Source: an uncultured Haemophilus sp. | GTDB taxonomy: Bacteria > Pseudomonadota > Gammaproteobacteria > Enterobacterales > Pasteurellaceae | Direction: 5' to 3' | Length of the DNA: 9,273 bases | Assembly: GCF_937976265.1 (NCBI RefSeq) | Contig: NZ_CALJRX010000284.1 | Coordinates: 1-9,273 of the forward strand | Shown: piece after piece, positions 1-5,858 of the stretch | How the letters are laid out: each line of letters opens with the position of its first letter | How positions within the stretch are numbered: position 1 is the first letter of the stretch | Program-made: the position numbers and the translations under genes | The notes under the pieces: model-generated | What the model saw: the letters and a program-made list of their open reading frames with translations, nothing else | What the model was told of the DNA's origin: nothing | The model's database searches: none

Positions 1-61
1 GCGAAACATCGAAAGGTGGCTTAGCGGTGAAAGTAGTGTGTTCTTAAAATTTAGTAGATAA
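1..61 (+). other. Left-edge fragment, possible 3' end of a plus-strand gene
   Basis: Two plus-strand frames are open from the edge. One ends with TAA at 59-61 (tail reads ERWLSGESSVFLKFSR), the other with TAA at 45-47 (tail reads TSKGGLAVKVVCS). The strong terminator at 63-92 lies directly downstream of both, which would suit the end of a plus-strand transcript. The fragment is too short to choose the frame or name a family, and either frame could be open by chance. Confidence 0.3.
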
Positions 62-62
62 T

Positions 63-92
63 AAAAGAGCGGTCATTTTTGACCGCTCTTTT
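63..92. terminator. Bidirectional rho-independent terminator built from paired uptake-signal-like arms
   Basis: A perfect inverted repeat has AAAAGAGCGGTC at 63-74 and GACCGCTCTTTT at 81-92; A75-T80 can extend the stem to 13 bp with a TTTT loop. On the minus strand it lies 11 bases past the stop of the lipoprotein gene, and the arm ends in TTTT followed by AT-rich sequence. On the plus strand it could end a transcript entering from the left edge. Each arm is a one-base variant (AAGAGCGGT) of the uptake core AAGTGCGGT. Confidence 0.85.
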
Positions 93-103
93 GTTTATCT
101 AAT

Positions 104-916
104 TTAGTCTTTTTTACCAGCGAATGCTCCTATATGAGGAGACGTATTGTTATTTACTTCTTTTGTTCTGAATATGCCACCAATTTCATTTGCATTTGGT
201 CCAAAGAAGCCACCTTTAAGAATAACAGGATCTTGCTCTTCTGATGCAAATGAGCTGCCATTAATTTTTGCATTAAGTTGTAATGTTTCAGGAGTGTTAT
301 TATTTTCTTCTCTGTTACTTACTTCAATAGCACCATTCACAGTTTTATTATCAAAATTGACGTTAAGTTTTCCTCTAGTCGAATAGTCTGAAACAGTGTG
401 TTTAGTATGGCTAAACATAGGCACTCGAATAGAATAAGTAGCACTTCCTTTTGGCATATCGCGTACATCGGTATATTTACCATTAATAAAAGCATACTCA
501 TGCCACTTTGAAATATTGGAAGAAAGTAATCCAACCACTAAGTTATCTGAAGAATAAACCGATACTTTACTAATTTTATCGGGTAGATTATCTCGACCTG
601 TTTGAATATTTCCACCGATAACACGTAACCAACCACTTTGGCTTATTCCATCTTTACTTACTTCAACAAGATCGAATGTTTTTCCTTCAACAGTAATTTG
701 TGAAAGTTTATCAGAATTATTAAACTGAATAGGATTTTGTGAGAGATATGTAAAATTTACATTAGCAATATAGTTTTTCCCCTCACTGCTGATGGTTTCT
801 TTGGGCGTTTCTGGAGATGGATTTACAGGATTAGGATTCTCAGAACCACCGCCCCCAGAGCCACAGGCTGAAATTAATAGTACAGATAACACTGAAATTA
901 AGAAATGTCTTTTCAT
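104..916 (-). CDS. Surface lipoprotein with TbpB-like C-terminal barrel (probable Slam substrate)
   Basis: The 270-residue protein begins with a lipoprotein signal peptide: a basic MKRH start, a hydrophobic core and the lipobox ISAC with lipidated Cys18. A Gly-rich stretch (residues 19-25) and a Pro/Asn/Glu-rich linker to about residue 44 follow, a typical tether for a surface-displayed lipoprotein. The rest is rich in beta-strand patterns. The end, with GGFFGPNANEIGG and then IGAFAGKKD, closely matches the C-terminal barrel signature of transferrin-binding protein B, factor H binding protein and other Slam-dependent lipoproteins. By family knowledge such proteins are exported to the cell surface by a Slam outer-membrane protein and bind a host ligand; the ligand here cannot be read. 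The start is supported by AAGGAG (926-931), nine bases upstream. No Slam gene lies in the window, and the terminator at 63-92 argues against one co-transcribed downstream. The gene looks more AT-rich than its neighbours by eye. Confidence 0.8.
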   Translation of the reverse strand: MKRHFLISVLSVLLISACGSGGGGSENPNPVNPSPETPKETISSEGKNYIANVNFTYLSQNPIQFNNSDKLSQITVEGKTFDLVEVSKDGISQSGWLRVIGGNIQTGRDNLPDKISKVSVYSSDNLVVGLLSSNISKWHEYAFINGKYTDVRDMPKGSATYSIRVPMFSHTKHTVSDYSTRGKLNVNFDNKTVNGAIEVSNREENNNTPETLQLNAKINGSSFASEEQDPVILKGGFFGPNANEIGGIFRTKEVNNNTSPHIGAFAGKKD

Positions 917-953
917 TTATGAATACTCCTTAACAAATAACAAGTCATTTTTG

Positions 954-982
954 ATTTTAGATATAACTTATTATTTTTACAA
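954..982 (-). promoter_or_regulatory. Predicted promoter of the surface lipoprotein gene
   Basis: Read on the minus strand, a -35-like TTGTAA (complement of 977-982) and a -10-like TAAAAT (complement of 954-959) are separated by exactly 17 bases. They lie between the phosphoesterase stop and the lipoprotein ribosome-binding site, giving a leader of roughly 30 bases. The match is good (4/6 and 5/6), but the region is AT-rich, so chance matches are possible. Confidence 0.5.
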
Positions 983-992
983 GTATTATCTG

Positions 993-2084
993 TTATTTCT
1001 CTTTTACATCAATAATCACTACTTCTGATTGAGATCCTAAGCGCATTGGAATGCCCCAAAAACCGTAACCAGAAGTAACAAATACATGTGGATTGCCAAT
1101 TTTCTCATGACCATAATCCAAACGATACATCATTTTCGTGATTAAACTGGCGGGGAATATTTGCCCTTTATGCGCATGCCCTGAAACTTGAATATCAAGC
1201 GGGAGTGAAGCATGTTTTTCAATATCTGTTGGGCGGTGATCCAATAAAATAGTCGGTAAGTTCGTATTCACTTGTTTTAATAATATTTCGGTACTCGGTC
1301 TATTGCGAGTCAGATCATCGTTTCGTCCAATAAGTACTAATTCATTGTTTAACGTTAATGTTTCATCTCTTAATACGGTAATACCTGCTTTGCGGATTTC
1401 TTGATCAATTCGATCTTGGTCTCCAAATAAATCGTGATTGCCTAGTGTGGCATAAACACCCATTGGCGCCTTGAGTTTTGCCAGATGAGGTTGCATTTTT
1501 TCGGCTAAATAGGCATTGACGTTATCGTCCATAATATCGCCAGGCAGTAAAATGATATCCACCTTTTCTTGCTGCATAATCTCAGCCAGTTTATCCAATT
1601 CTTTTCCACCAAATAATTTGCCTAAATGGAGATCGCTAGCCATACCAATTCGCAACGGTTTAATTGGCTTATCTAGCGTGATTTCATAATGAATAACACG
1701 GGTGACATAGGCGTTATACACACTTAAGGCAATGATACCAATAAATAAAACGGGATAAGCAATGCGCAAAGTGCGGTCAATTTTGGTGATGGATTTGGAT
1801 TTTCGGAAAAGGAAGTGAATACATCCTACGGCAATACTCGCAAAGGCTGAAAAAAGGAGTAGCGCGAGCATTAAAGCAATCAGTCGAAATGCCGTAAAAA
1901 GCTTTAAAAAATGGCAAATAACCAAGACATTAGGAAGCAAAAAGCTGGTAAAGGTGATTGCTCGTCTCGTCTTTTGGGAGAGTGGTTTGTTCAGCCACCA
2001 AATCAGCGTTTTATTAAAAATATAAATCAGCAGTTGTAACAAAATAATAGCTGCCGTAAATATAAAGTAATAACGAGTTTCCAT
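993..2084 (-). CDS. Membrane-anchored calcineurin-like metallophosphoesterase
   Basis: The 363-residue protein has an N-terminal membrane region with about four hydrophobic segments (roughly residues 5-25, 43-60, 66-92 and 108-126), followed by a cytoplasmic calcineurin-like phosphoesterase domain from about residue 143. The two-metal motifs are all present in order: SDLHLG (Asp151, His153), GDIMDD (Asp183), GNHD (Asn216, His217), LDHRP (His283) and SGHAHKGQ (His303, His305). This layout matches the YkuE/YaeI-type branch, some of whose relatives cleave UDP-diacylglucosamine (LpxG) or other membrane-associated phosphoesters; the substrate here is unknown. The start is supported by AGGA at 2091-2094, six bases upstream. 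The gene is divergent from ybaB. An exact uptake core (1769-1777) lies inside it, encoding part of IDRTLR, and another (2101-2109) sits just upstream of its ribosome-binding site. No terminator was seen after its stop, so readthrough into the lipoprotein gene is possible. Confidence 0.88.
   Translation of the reverse strand: METRYYFIFTAAIILLQLLIYIFNKTLIWWLNKPLSQKTRRAITFTSFLLPNVLVICHFLKLFTAFRLIALMLALLLFSAFASIAVGCIHFLFRKSKSITKIDRTLRIAYPVLFIGIIALSVYNAYVTRVIHYEITLDKPIKPLRIGMASDLHLGKLFGGKELDKLAEIMQQEKVDIILLPGDIMDDNVNAYLAEKMQPHLAKLKAPMGVYATLGNHDLFGDQDRIDQEIRKAGITVLRDETLTLNNELVLIGRNDDLTRNRPSTEILLKQVNTNLPTILLDHRPTDIEKHASLPLDIQVSGHAHKGQIFPASLITKMMYRLDYGHEKIGNPHVFVTSGYGFWGIPMRLGSQSEVVIIDVKEK
1769..1777 (+). 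repeat. DNA uptake signal sequence core
   Basis: Exact Hin-type core AAGTGCGGT followed by CAATTTT, which agrees with the extended uptake consensus. It lies in the coding region of the minus-strand phosphoesterase, between its last membrane segments. Confidence 0.9.
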
Positions 2085-2100
2085 CAGTAATCCTAAATAA

Positions 2101-2109
2101 AAGTGCGGT
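2101..2109 (+). repeat. DNA uptake signal sequence core
   Basis: Exact AAGTGCGGT in the divergent region between the phosphoesterase and ybaB. It is followed by CGTTTTTGACC, so a short GGTC/GACC dyad surrounds the T-run, but the second arm does not continue into a full inverted uptake core. Confidence 0.9.
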
Positions 2110-2153
2110 CGTTTTTGACCAAGTTTTGAAGTATGGAATAATAAATTTCTCTG

Positions 2154-2182
2154 TTCCCAAAGGCAAATTTTTTCGCTAAAAT
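2154..2182 (+). promoter_or_regulatory. Predicted promoter of the ybaB-recR-topB operon
   Basis: A -35-like TTCCCA (2154-2159) and a -10-like TAAAAT (2177-2182) are separated by 17 bases, about 35 bases before the ybaB start. The -10 box is strong and the -35 weak. It is the best-placed candidate upstream of three closely spaced plus-strand genes. Confidence 0.45.
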
Positions 2183-2218
2183 GCGGCTCGTTTTAGTTAA
2201 TTTAAGAAGGAAAATCCA

Positions 2219-2548
2219 ATGTTTGGAAAAGGCGGTTTAGGCGGCTTGATGAAACAAGCCCAACAAATGCAAGAAAAAATGCAAAAAATGCAGGAAGAAA
2301 TTGCCCAATTAGAAGTAACAGGCGAAAGCGGTGCAGGTTTAGTCAAAATCACGATTAATGGTGCGCACAACTGCCGTCGTATTGAGATCGATCCTTCTTT
2401 AATGGAAGACGACAAAGAAATGTTGGAAGATTTAATCGCTGCAGCATTCAACGATGCAGTCCGTCGTGCAGAAGAATTGCAAAAAGAAAAAATGGCTTCT
2501 GTGACCGCAGGCATGCCATTACCTCCAGGAATGAAGCTTCCATTTTAA
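2219..2548 (+). CDS. ybaB: YbaB/EbfC family nucleoid-associated protein
   Basis: The 109-residue protein has the family layout: a Gly-rich start (MFGKGGLGGLMKQAQQMQ), a long N-terminal helix rich in Gln, Met and Lys, a central strand region with the conserved GAGLVKITINGAH and a second helix, ending in a PPGMKLPF tail. Family members are dimeric DNA-binding proteins that coat the nucleoid and are usually encoded directly upstream of recR, as here. The length is normal (E. coli 109). The start is set by a strong ribosome-binding site, AAGAAGGA at 2204-2211, seven bases upstream. Unlike in E. coli, dnaX is not immediately upstream; a divergent phosphoesterase is. A hairpin lies between this gene and recR. 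Confidence 0.96.
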   Translation: MFGKGGLGGLMKQAQQMQEKMQKMQEEIAQLEVTGESGAGLVKITINGAHNCRRIEIDPSLMEDDKEMLEDLIAAAFNDAVRRAEELQKEKMASVTAGMPLPPGMKLPF

Positions 2549-2555
2549 TTCATTG

Positions 2556-2583
2556 GGTGTGTGAATTTACACGTTCACACACC
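2556..2583 (+). promoter_or_regulatory. Intergenic hairpin between ybaB and recR
   Basis: A perfect 10-bp inverted repeat has GGTGTGTGAA at 2556-2565, an 8-base loop and TTCACACACC at 2574-2583. It begins 8 bases after the ybaB stop and ends 26 bases before the recR start. Downstream sequence (ATTCATTTTCTCCC) is T-rich but lacks a continuous T-run, so it is a poor terminator. It may attenuate, protect or process the mRNA, lowering recR-topB expression relative to ybaB; that role is inferred. Confidence 0.6.
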
Positions 2584-2609
2584 ATTCATTTTCTCCCATC
2601 ATAAATACT

Positions 2610-3212
2610 ATGCAAAGCAGTCCACTTTTAGAACATCTTATTGAAAACCTTCGTTGCTTGCCGGGTGTTGGCCCGAAATCAGCGCAGCGCATGGCTTATC
2701 ATCTTTTACAGCGCAATCGTAGCGGTGGGATGAATTTAGCACGCGCATTAACGGAAGCGATGTCTAAAATTGGGCATTGTTCGCAGTGTCGTGATTTTAC
2801 CGAAGAGGAAACGTGCAATATTTGTAACAATCCTCGCCGTCAAAATTCAGGTTTGCTTTGCGTGGTGGAAATGCCGGCGGATATTCAAGCCATTGAGCAA
2901 ACCGGCCAGTTTTCTGGGCGTTATTTTGTCTTAATGGGGCATTTATCGCCTTTAGATGGTATTGGTCCAAAAGAGATTGGTTTGGATTTATTGCAAAAAC
3001 GTCTGGTAGAAGAATCTTTCCACGAAGTGATTTTAGCCACGAACCCAACGGTGGAAGGCGATGCCACAGCCAATTATATTGCTGAAATTTGCCATCAACA
3101 TAACATTAAAGTGAGCCGTATTGCTCACGGGATCCCTGTCGGAGGGGAATTAGAAACTGTGGATGGCACCACTTTAACCCATTCTTTCTTAGGTCGTCGT
3201 CAGATCGACTAA
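2610..3212 (+). CDS. recR: Recombination mediator protein RecR
   Basis: The 200-residue protein acts with RecO/RecF in loading RecA at single-strand gaps and in repair. Domains appear in family order: an N-terminal helix-hairpin-helix (LPGVGPKSAQRMAYHLL, residues 18-34), a four-Cys zinc finger (Cys57, Cys60, Cys69, Cys72), a Toprim domain starting at LLCVVEMPADI (about 82-92) with the acidic residues expected, and a C-terminal region ending GTTLTHSFLGRRQI. Length and start match E. coli RecR (MQTSPLL versus MQSSPLL here). No convincing Shine-Dalgarno precedes the start, so translation may be weak or depend on the upstream context. It lies 61 bases after ybaB and 4 bases before topB. Confidence 0.97.
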   Translation: MQSSPLLEHLIENLRCLPGVGPKSAQRMAYHLLQRNRSGGMNLARALTEAMSKIGHCSQCRDFTEEETCNICNNPRRQNSGLLCVVEMPADIQAIEQTGQFSGRYFVLMGHLSPLDGIGPKEIGLDLLQKRLVEESFHEVILATNPTVEGDATANYIAEICHQHNIKVSRIAHGIPVGGELETVDGTTLTHSFLGRRQID

Positions 3213-3216
3213 TCTT

Positions 3217-5160
3217 ATGCGCCTGTTTATTGCCGAGAAACCCAGTCTTGGGCGAGCTATTGCCGATGTATTACCAAAACCTCATCAACGGGGGGATGGT
3301 TTTATTAAATGCGGCAATGATGATGTTGTGACTTGGTGCGTGGGGCATTTGCTCGAGCAGGCAGAGCCCGATGCCTACGATCCGAAATTCAAACAATGGC
3401 GTTTAGAACATTTACCCATCATTCCTGAAAAGTGGATTCTGTTACCGCGAAAGGAAGTCAAAAAACAACTTTCCGTGGTAGAAAAACTCATTCATCAAGC
3501 CGACGTTTTAGTTAACGCAGGTGACCCGGATAGAGAAGGGCAGTTGTTGGTGGATGAAGTATTTAGTTATGCCAATTTATCAGCGGAAAAACGTGATGGC
3601 ATTTTGCGTTGTCTGATTAGCGATCTTAACCCAAGTGCGGTGGAAAAAGCGGTACAAAAACTCCAACCGAATCGTCATTTTATTCCATTAGCCACCTCTG
3701 CACTGGCACGTGCTCGTGCCGATTGGCTTTATGGCATTAATATGACCCGCGCTTATACCATTCGCGGTCGCCAAGCGGGGTATGATGGTGTGCTTTCCGT
3801 TGGGCGAGTACAGACCCCCGTATTAGGTTTGATTGTTCGTCGTGATTTGGAAATTGAAAATTTCCAGCCAAAAGATTTCTATGAAGTGTTGGCGTGGGTA
3901 AAAGAAGAAAAAACGTCTGAAAATCCGACCGCACTTTTTTCTGCCCTTTGGCAACCAAGTAAGGCTTGTGAAGACTACCAAGATGAAGATGGTCGTGTGC
4001 TGTCTTTAGGCTTAGCCGAAAATGTCGTGAAACGCATTACCGATCAACCTGCCGAAGTGACCGAATATGTGGATAAGCGCGAGAAAGAAACGGCGCCTTT
4101 GCCTTATTCGTTGTCAGCATTGCAGATTGATGCGGCAAAACGTTTTGGCATGTCGGCACAGAGCGTGTTGGATACCTGTCAGAGGTTATATGAAACCCAT
4201 CGTTTGATTACCTATCCGCGTTCTGATTGCCGTTATTTACCGGAAGAACATTTTGCTGAACGTCATAAAGTGATGAATGCCATTTCACAGCATTGTCAGA
4301 CTTATCAAACCTTGCCATCGGTGGTGGATAGCGAGCAGCGTAATCGTTGCTGGAATGATAAAAAAGTGGAGGCGCACCATGCGATCATTCCGACGGCTAA
4401 CACACGTTCGATCAATTTAAGTATTGATGAACAACGTATTTATGAATTGATTGCGCGTCAGTATTTATTGCAGTTCTGTCCCGATGCGGAATATCGTAAA
4501 AGCAAAATTACCTTAAGTATTGCGGGCGGTACTTTTGTGGCACAAGCACGCAACTTGCAAACGGCGGGTTGGAAAGAGTTGCTTGGCAAAGAAGACGAAG
4601 ATGAAAATCAAGAGCCGCTATTGCCTATCGTGAAAAAAGGGCAGATCCTGTATTGCGAACGAGGTGAAGTGGTGAGCAAAAAAACACAACCACCAAAACC
4701 ATTTACTGATGCAACATTGCTTTCAGCGATGACAGGGATTGCACGTTTTGTGCAAGATAAAGAATTGAAAAAAATTCTGCGTGAAACAGATGGGCTTGGT
4801 ACAGAAGCCACCCGTGCGGGCATTATTGAATTGCTATTTAAACGCGGCTTTTTGACTAAAAAAGGACGCAATATTCACAGTACAGAAACGGGGCGTATTT
4901 TGATTTCTGCTTTACCTGATATTGCAACACAGCCTGATATGACGGCACATTGGGAAGCGCAATTAACGGATATCAGCCAAAAACAGGCGAGTTATCAGCA
5001 ATTTATGTTTACACTCAATCAAATGCTGCCGGATTTAGTGCGTTTTGTTGATTTCACTGCATTACGTCGTTTAAGTCAGATTTCAAAAGGTTTAAATGCG
5101 TCGCCAACGAAACGAAAAAGAGCGGTCAAAAAATCGGAAGATTTAAACGCTGAAAATTGA
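3217..5160 (+). CDS. topB: DNA topoisomerase III
   Basis: This 647-residue type IA topoisomerase cuts one strand through a 5'-phosphotyrosine and decatenates DNA. The N-terminal Toprim domain carries Glu7 (in LFIAEKPSLGRA) and the DPDREGQ motif with Asp103, Asp105 and Glu107; the catalytic tyrosine is Tyr333 in RLITYPRSD. The C terminus is a basic tail (PTKRKRAVKK) without zinc-finger cysteines, as in E. coli TopB (653 residues). The start lies 4 bases after the recR stop with no clear ribosome-binding site, so translation is probably coupled to recR. Two exact uptake cores fall in the gene (3633-3641, 3928-3936), encoding SAV and TAL-type tripeptides, and a variant core (5118-5126) encodes part of the basic tail. 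Placement in an operon with ybaB and recR fits a shared DNA-maintenance role. Confidence 0.97.
   Translation: MRLFIAEKPSLGRAIADVLPKPHQRGDGFIKCGNDDVVTWCVGHLLEQAEPDAYDPKFKQWRLEHLPIIPEKWILLPRKEVKKQLSVVEKLIHQADVLVNAGDPDREGQLLVDEVFSYANLSAEKRDGILRCLISDLNPSAVEKAVQKLQPNRHFIPLATSALARARADWLYGINMTRAYTIRGRQAGYDGVLSVGRVQTPVLGLIVRRDLEIENFQPKDFYEVLAWVKEEKTSENPTALFSALWQPSKACEDYQDEDGRVLSLGLAENVVKRITDQPAEVTEYVDKREKETAPLPYSLSALQIDAAKRFGMSAQSVLDTCQRLYETHRLITYPRSDCRYLPEEHFAERHKVMNAISQHCQTYQTLPSVVDSEQRNRCWNDKKVEAHHAIIPTANTRSINLSIDEQRIYELIARQYLLQFCPDAEYRKSKITLSIAGGTFVAQARNLQTAGWKELLGKEDEDENQEPLLPIVKKGQILYCERGEVVSKKTQPPKPFTDATLLSAMTGIARFVQDKELKKILRETDGLGTEATRAGIIELLFKRGFLTKKGRNIHSTETGRILISALPDIATQPDMTAHWEAQLTDISQKQASYQQFMFTLNQMLPDLVRFVDFTALRRLSQISKGLNASPTKRKRAVKKSEDLNAEN
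3633..3641 (+). repeat. DNA uptake signal sequence core
   Basis: Exact AAGTGCGGT inside topB, read there as part of Pro-Ser-Ala-Val. The flanking sequence (GGAAAAAG) only partly follows the extended consensus. Confidence 0.85.
3928..3936 (-). repeat. DNA uptake signal sequence core
   Basis: Exact core in minus orientation (ACCGCACTT on the plus strand) inside topB, preceded by a G and followed by a T-run on the plus strand. It encodes Pro-Thr-Ala-Leu in a segment between conserved topoisomerase blocks. Confidence 0.88.
5118..5126 (+). repeat. Variant uptake-signal core (AAGAGCGGT)
   Basis: This is a one-base variant of the core with uptake-like flanks (AAAAAGAGCGGTCAAAAAA). It is read in frame as the Lys-Arg-Ala-Val-Lys-Lys part of the topB basic tail. 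It is the same variant that makes both arms of the terminator at 63-92. Whether it works as an uptake signal is unknown. Confidence 0.5.
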
Positions 5161-5200
5161 TTAAACTTAATACAATTAAGTAAAAAAAATGGGAAAGCGC

Positions 5201-5227
5201 TTGCGAAAAGCGTGAATTTTATATAAC
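5201..5227 (+). promoter_or_regulatory. Predicted promoter of secG-tRNA-Leu
   Basis: A -35-like TTGCGA (5201-5206) and a -10-like TATAAC (5222-5227) lie in the 116-base gap between topB and secG. The 15-base spacing is short, so the exact -35 is uncertain; the -10 region (TTTATATAACAT) is the stronger element. A leader of about 40 bases would include the small inverted repeat at 5245-5258. Confidence 0.4.
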
Positions 5228-5244
5228 ATTTGCTCCCAGTTTTC

Positions 5245-5258
5245 TTGCGAAATCGCAA
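5245..5258 (+). promoter_or_regulatory. Short inverted repeat in the secG leader
   Basis: TTGCGA (5245-5250) and TCGCAA (5253-5258) flank a 2-base centre. As RNA it could form a 5-bp hairpin with a 4-base loop just upstream of the weak secG ribosome-binding region (AGAGAAGAAAG). TTGCGA also occurs at 5201-5206. Function is unknown. Confidence 0.35.
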
Positions 5259-5276
5259 TTTAGAGAAGAAAGAATA

Positions 5277-5624
5277 ATGTACAATATTTTATTATTTGTT
5301 TATGTATTAATTTGTATCGCCTTAATCGGCTTTATCCTTATTCAACAAGGTAAAGGCGCGAACGCAGGTGCGTCATTTGGCGGCGGTGCATCAGGTACTA
5401 TGTTTGGTTCTGCAGGTGCAGGTAACTTCTTAACCCGTACCAGCGCAATCTTAGCAACTGGCTTTTTTGTGATTGCTTTAGTGTTAGGTAATATTAACGC
5501 TCACCGTGGTAATGTACAAAAAGGTTCATTTGACGATTTATCTCAAACTGCTGAACAAGTTCAACAACAGCAACAACAAGCTGCTCCAGCAGTTGAAAAC
5601 AAAAATAATGACATTCCGCAATAA
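5277..5624 (+). CDS. secG: Protein translocase subunit SecG
   Basis: The 115-residue small subunit of the SecYEG channel assists preprotein export across the inner membrane. Two hydrophobic segments are clear (about residues 3-23 and 53-74), separated by the conserved Gly-rich cytoplasmic loop that starts LIQQGKGANAGASFGGGASG and contains FGSAGAGNFLTR. The family motif VLGNINAH follows the second segment, and the end (NDIPQ) matches the E. coli ending DIPN. The tail holds a run of Gln (residues about 94-100, a CAA/CAG repeat) that makes it slightly longer than E. coli SecG (110). The ribosome-binding site is weak (GAGAAGAAAG). The tRNA-Leu gene follows 20 bases after the stop with no terminator between, so the two are probably co-transcribed. 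Confidence 0.97.
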   Translation: MYNILLFVYVLICIALIGFILIQQGKGANAGASFGGGASGTMFGSAGAGNFLTRTSAILATGFFVIALVLGNINAHRGNVQKGSFDDLSQTAEQVQQQQQQAAPAVENKNNDIPQ

Positions 5625-5644
5625 GGAATAAAAACAGAATAAAC

Positions 5645-5730
5645 GCTCTGGTGGTGGAATTGGTAGACACGCTATCTTGAGGGGGTAGTGGCCGCAGGCC
5701 GTGCGAGTTCAAGTCTCGCCCAGAGCACCA
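5645..5730 (+). tRNA. leuU: tRNA-Leu, anticodon GAG
   Basis: The 86-base gene is a class II tRNA. The acceptor stem GCTCTGG (5645-5651) pairs with CCAGAGC (5720-5726), followed by discriminator A and an encoded CCA (5728-5730). The anticodon arm CTATC/GGTAG holds the loop TTGAGGG with anticodon GAG (5679-5681), reading CUC and CUU. A long variable arm pairs GGCC with GGCC around GCA, and the T arm is GCGAG-TTCAAGT-CTCGC. Position directly after secG matches E. coli secG-leuU, which supports the symbol. The transcript must be cut from the secG mRNA. Confidence 0.97.
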
Positions 5731-5735
5731 ACTAT

Positions 5736-5764
5736 AAACCGACTTAATTAAGTCGGTTTTTTTT
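5736..5764 (+). terminator. Rho-independent terminator after tRNA-Leu
   Basis: A perfect palindrome AAACCGACTT/AAGTCGGTTT around AATT (5736-5759) ends in a run of eight T (5757-5764), six bases past the tRNA CCA. It ends the secG-tRNA unit and insulates scrA. Confidence 0.93.
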
Positions 5765-5858
5765 CGCCTAAAATTTGTTTAGACCACTAGTTATTATCCC
5801 CTGTTTTAGTTAAAATCGGTCAATTTCTTTTTCTTTAGAACCCCATTAGGAGAGCACT

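Noticed and set aside
2197..2514. Minus-strand open frame of 105 codons
   Set aside because: It is the shadow of ybaB; the plus-strand frame has a clear family match and ribosome-binding site.
2558..2581. Possible CRP site in the ybaB-recR gap (TGTGA and TCACA half-sites)
   Set aside because: The half-sites are separated by 10 bases instead of 6 and lie inside an operon hairpin, so they are explained by the stem.
4608..4871. Minus-strand open frame of 87 codons
   Set aside because: It is antisense to conserved topB sequence with no independent support.
5165..5181. Possible terminator after topB (ACTTAAT/ATTAAGT)
   Set aside because: The 7-bp stem is almost entirely A/T with a 3-base loop and is followed by an A-run, not a T-run, on the plus strand.
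5189..5215. Tiny open frame MGKRLRKA upstream of secG
   Set aside because: Eight codons, no ribosome-binding site, and it lies at or upstream of the predicted secG promoter, so it is unlikely to be a leader peptide.
5788..5816. Possible scrA promoter (TAGTTA, 17 bases, TAAAAT)
   Set aside because: The -35 matches only 3/6 and other equally weak pairs exist in the same AT-rich stretch; not strong enough to list.
5645..5858. Integration site (attachment repeat) at the tRNA-Leu 3' end
   Set aside because: No second copy of the tRNA 3' end was found downstream in the window and no integrase is present.
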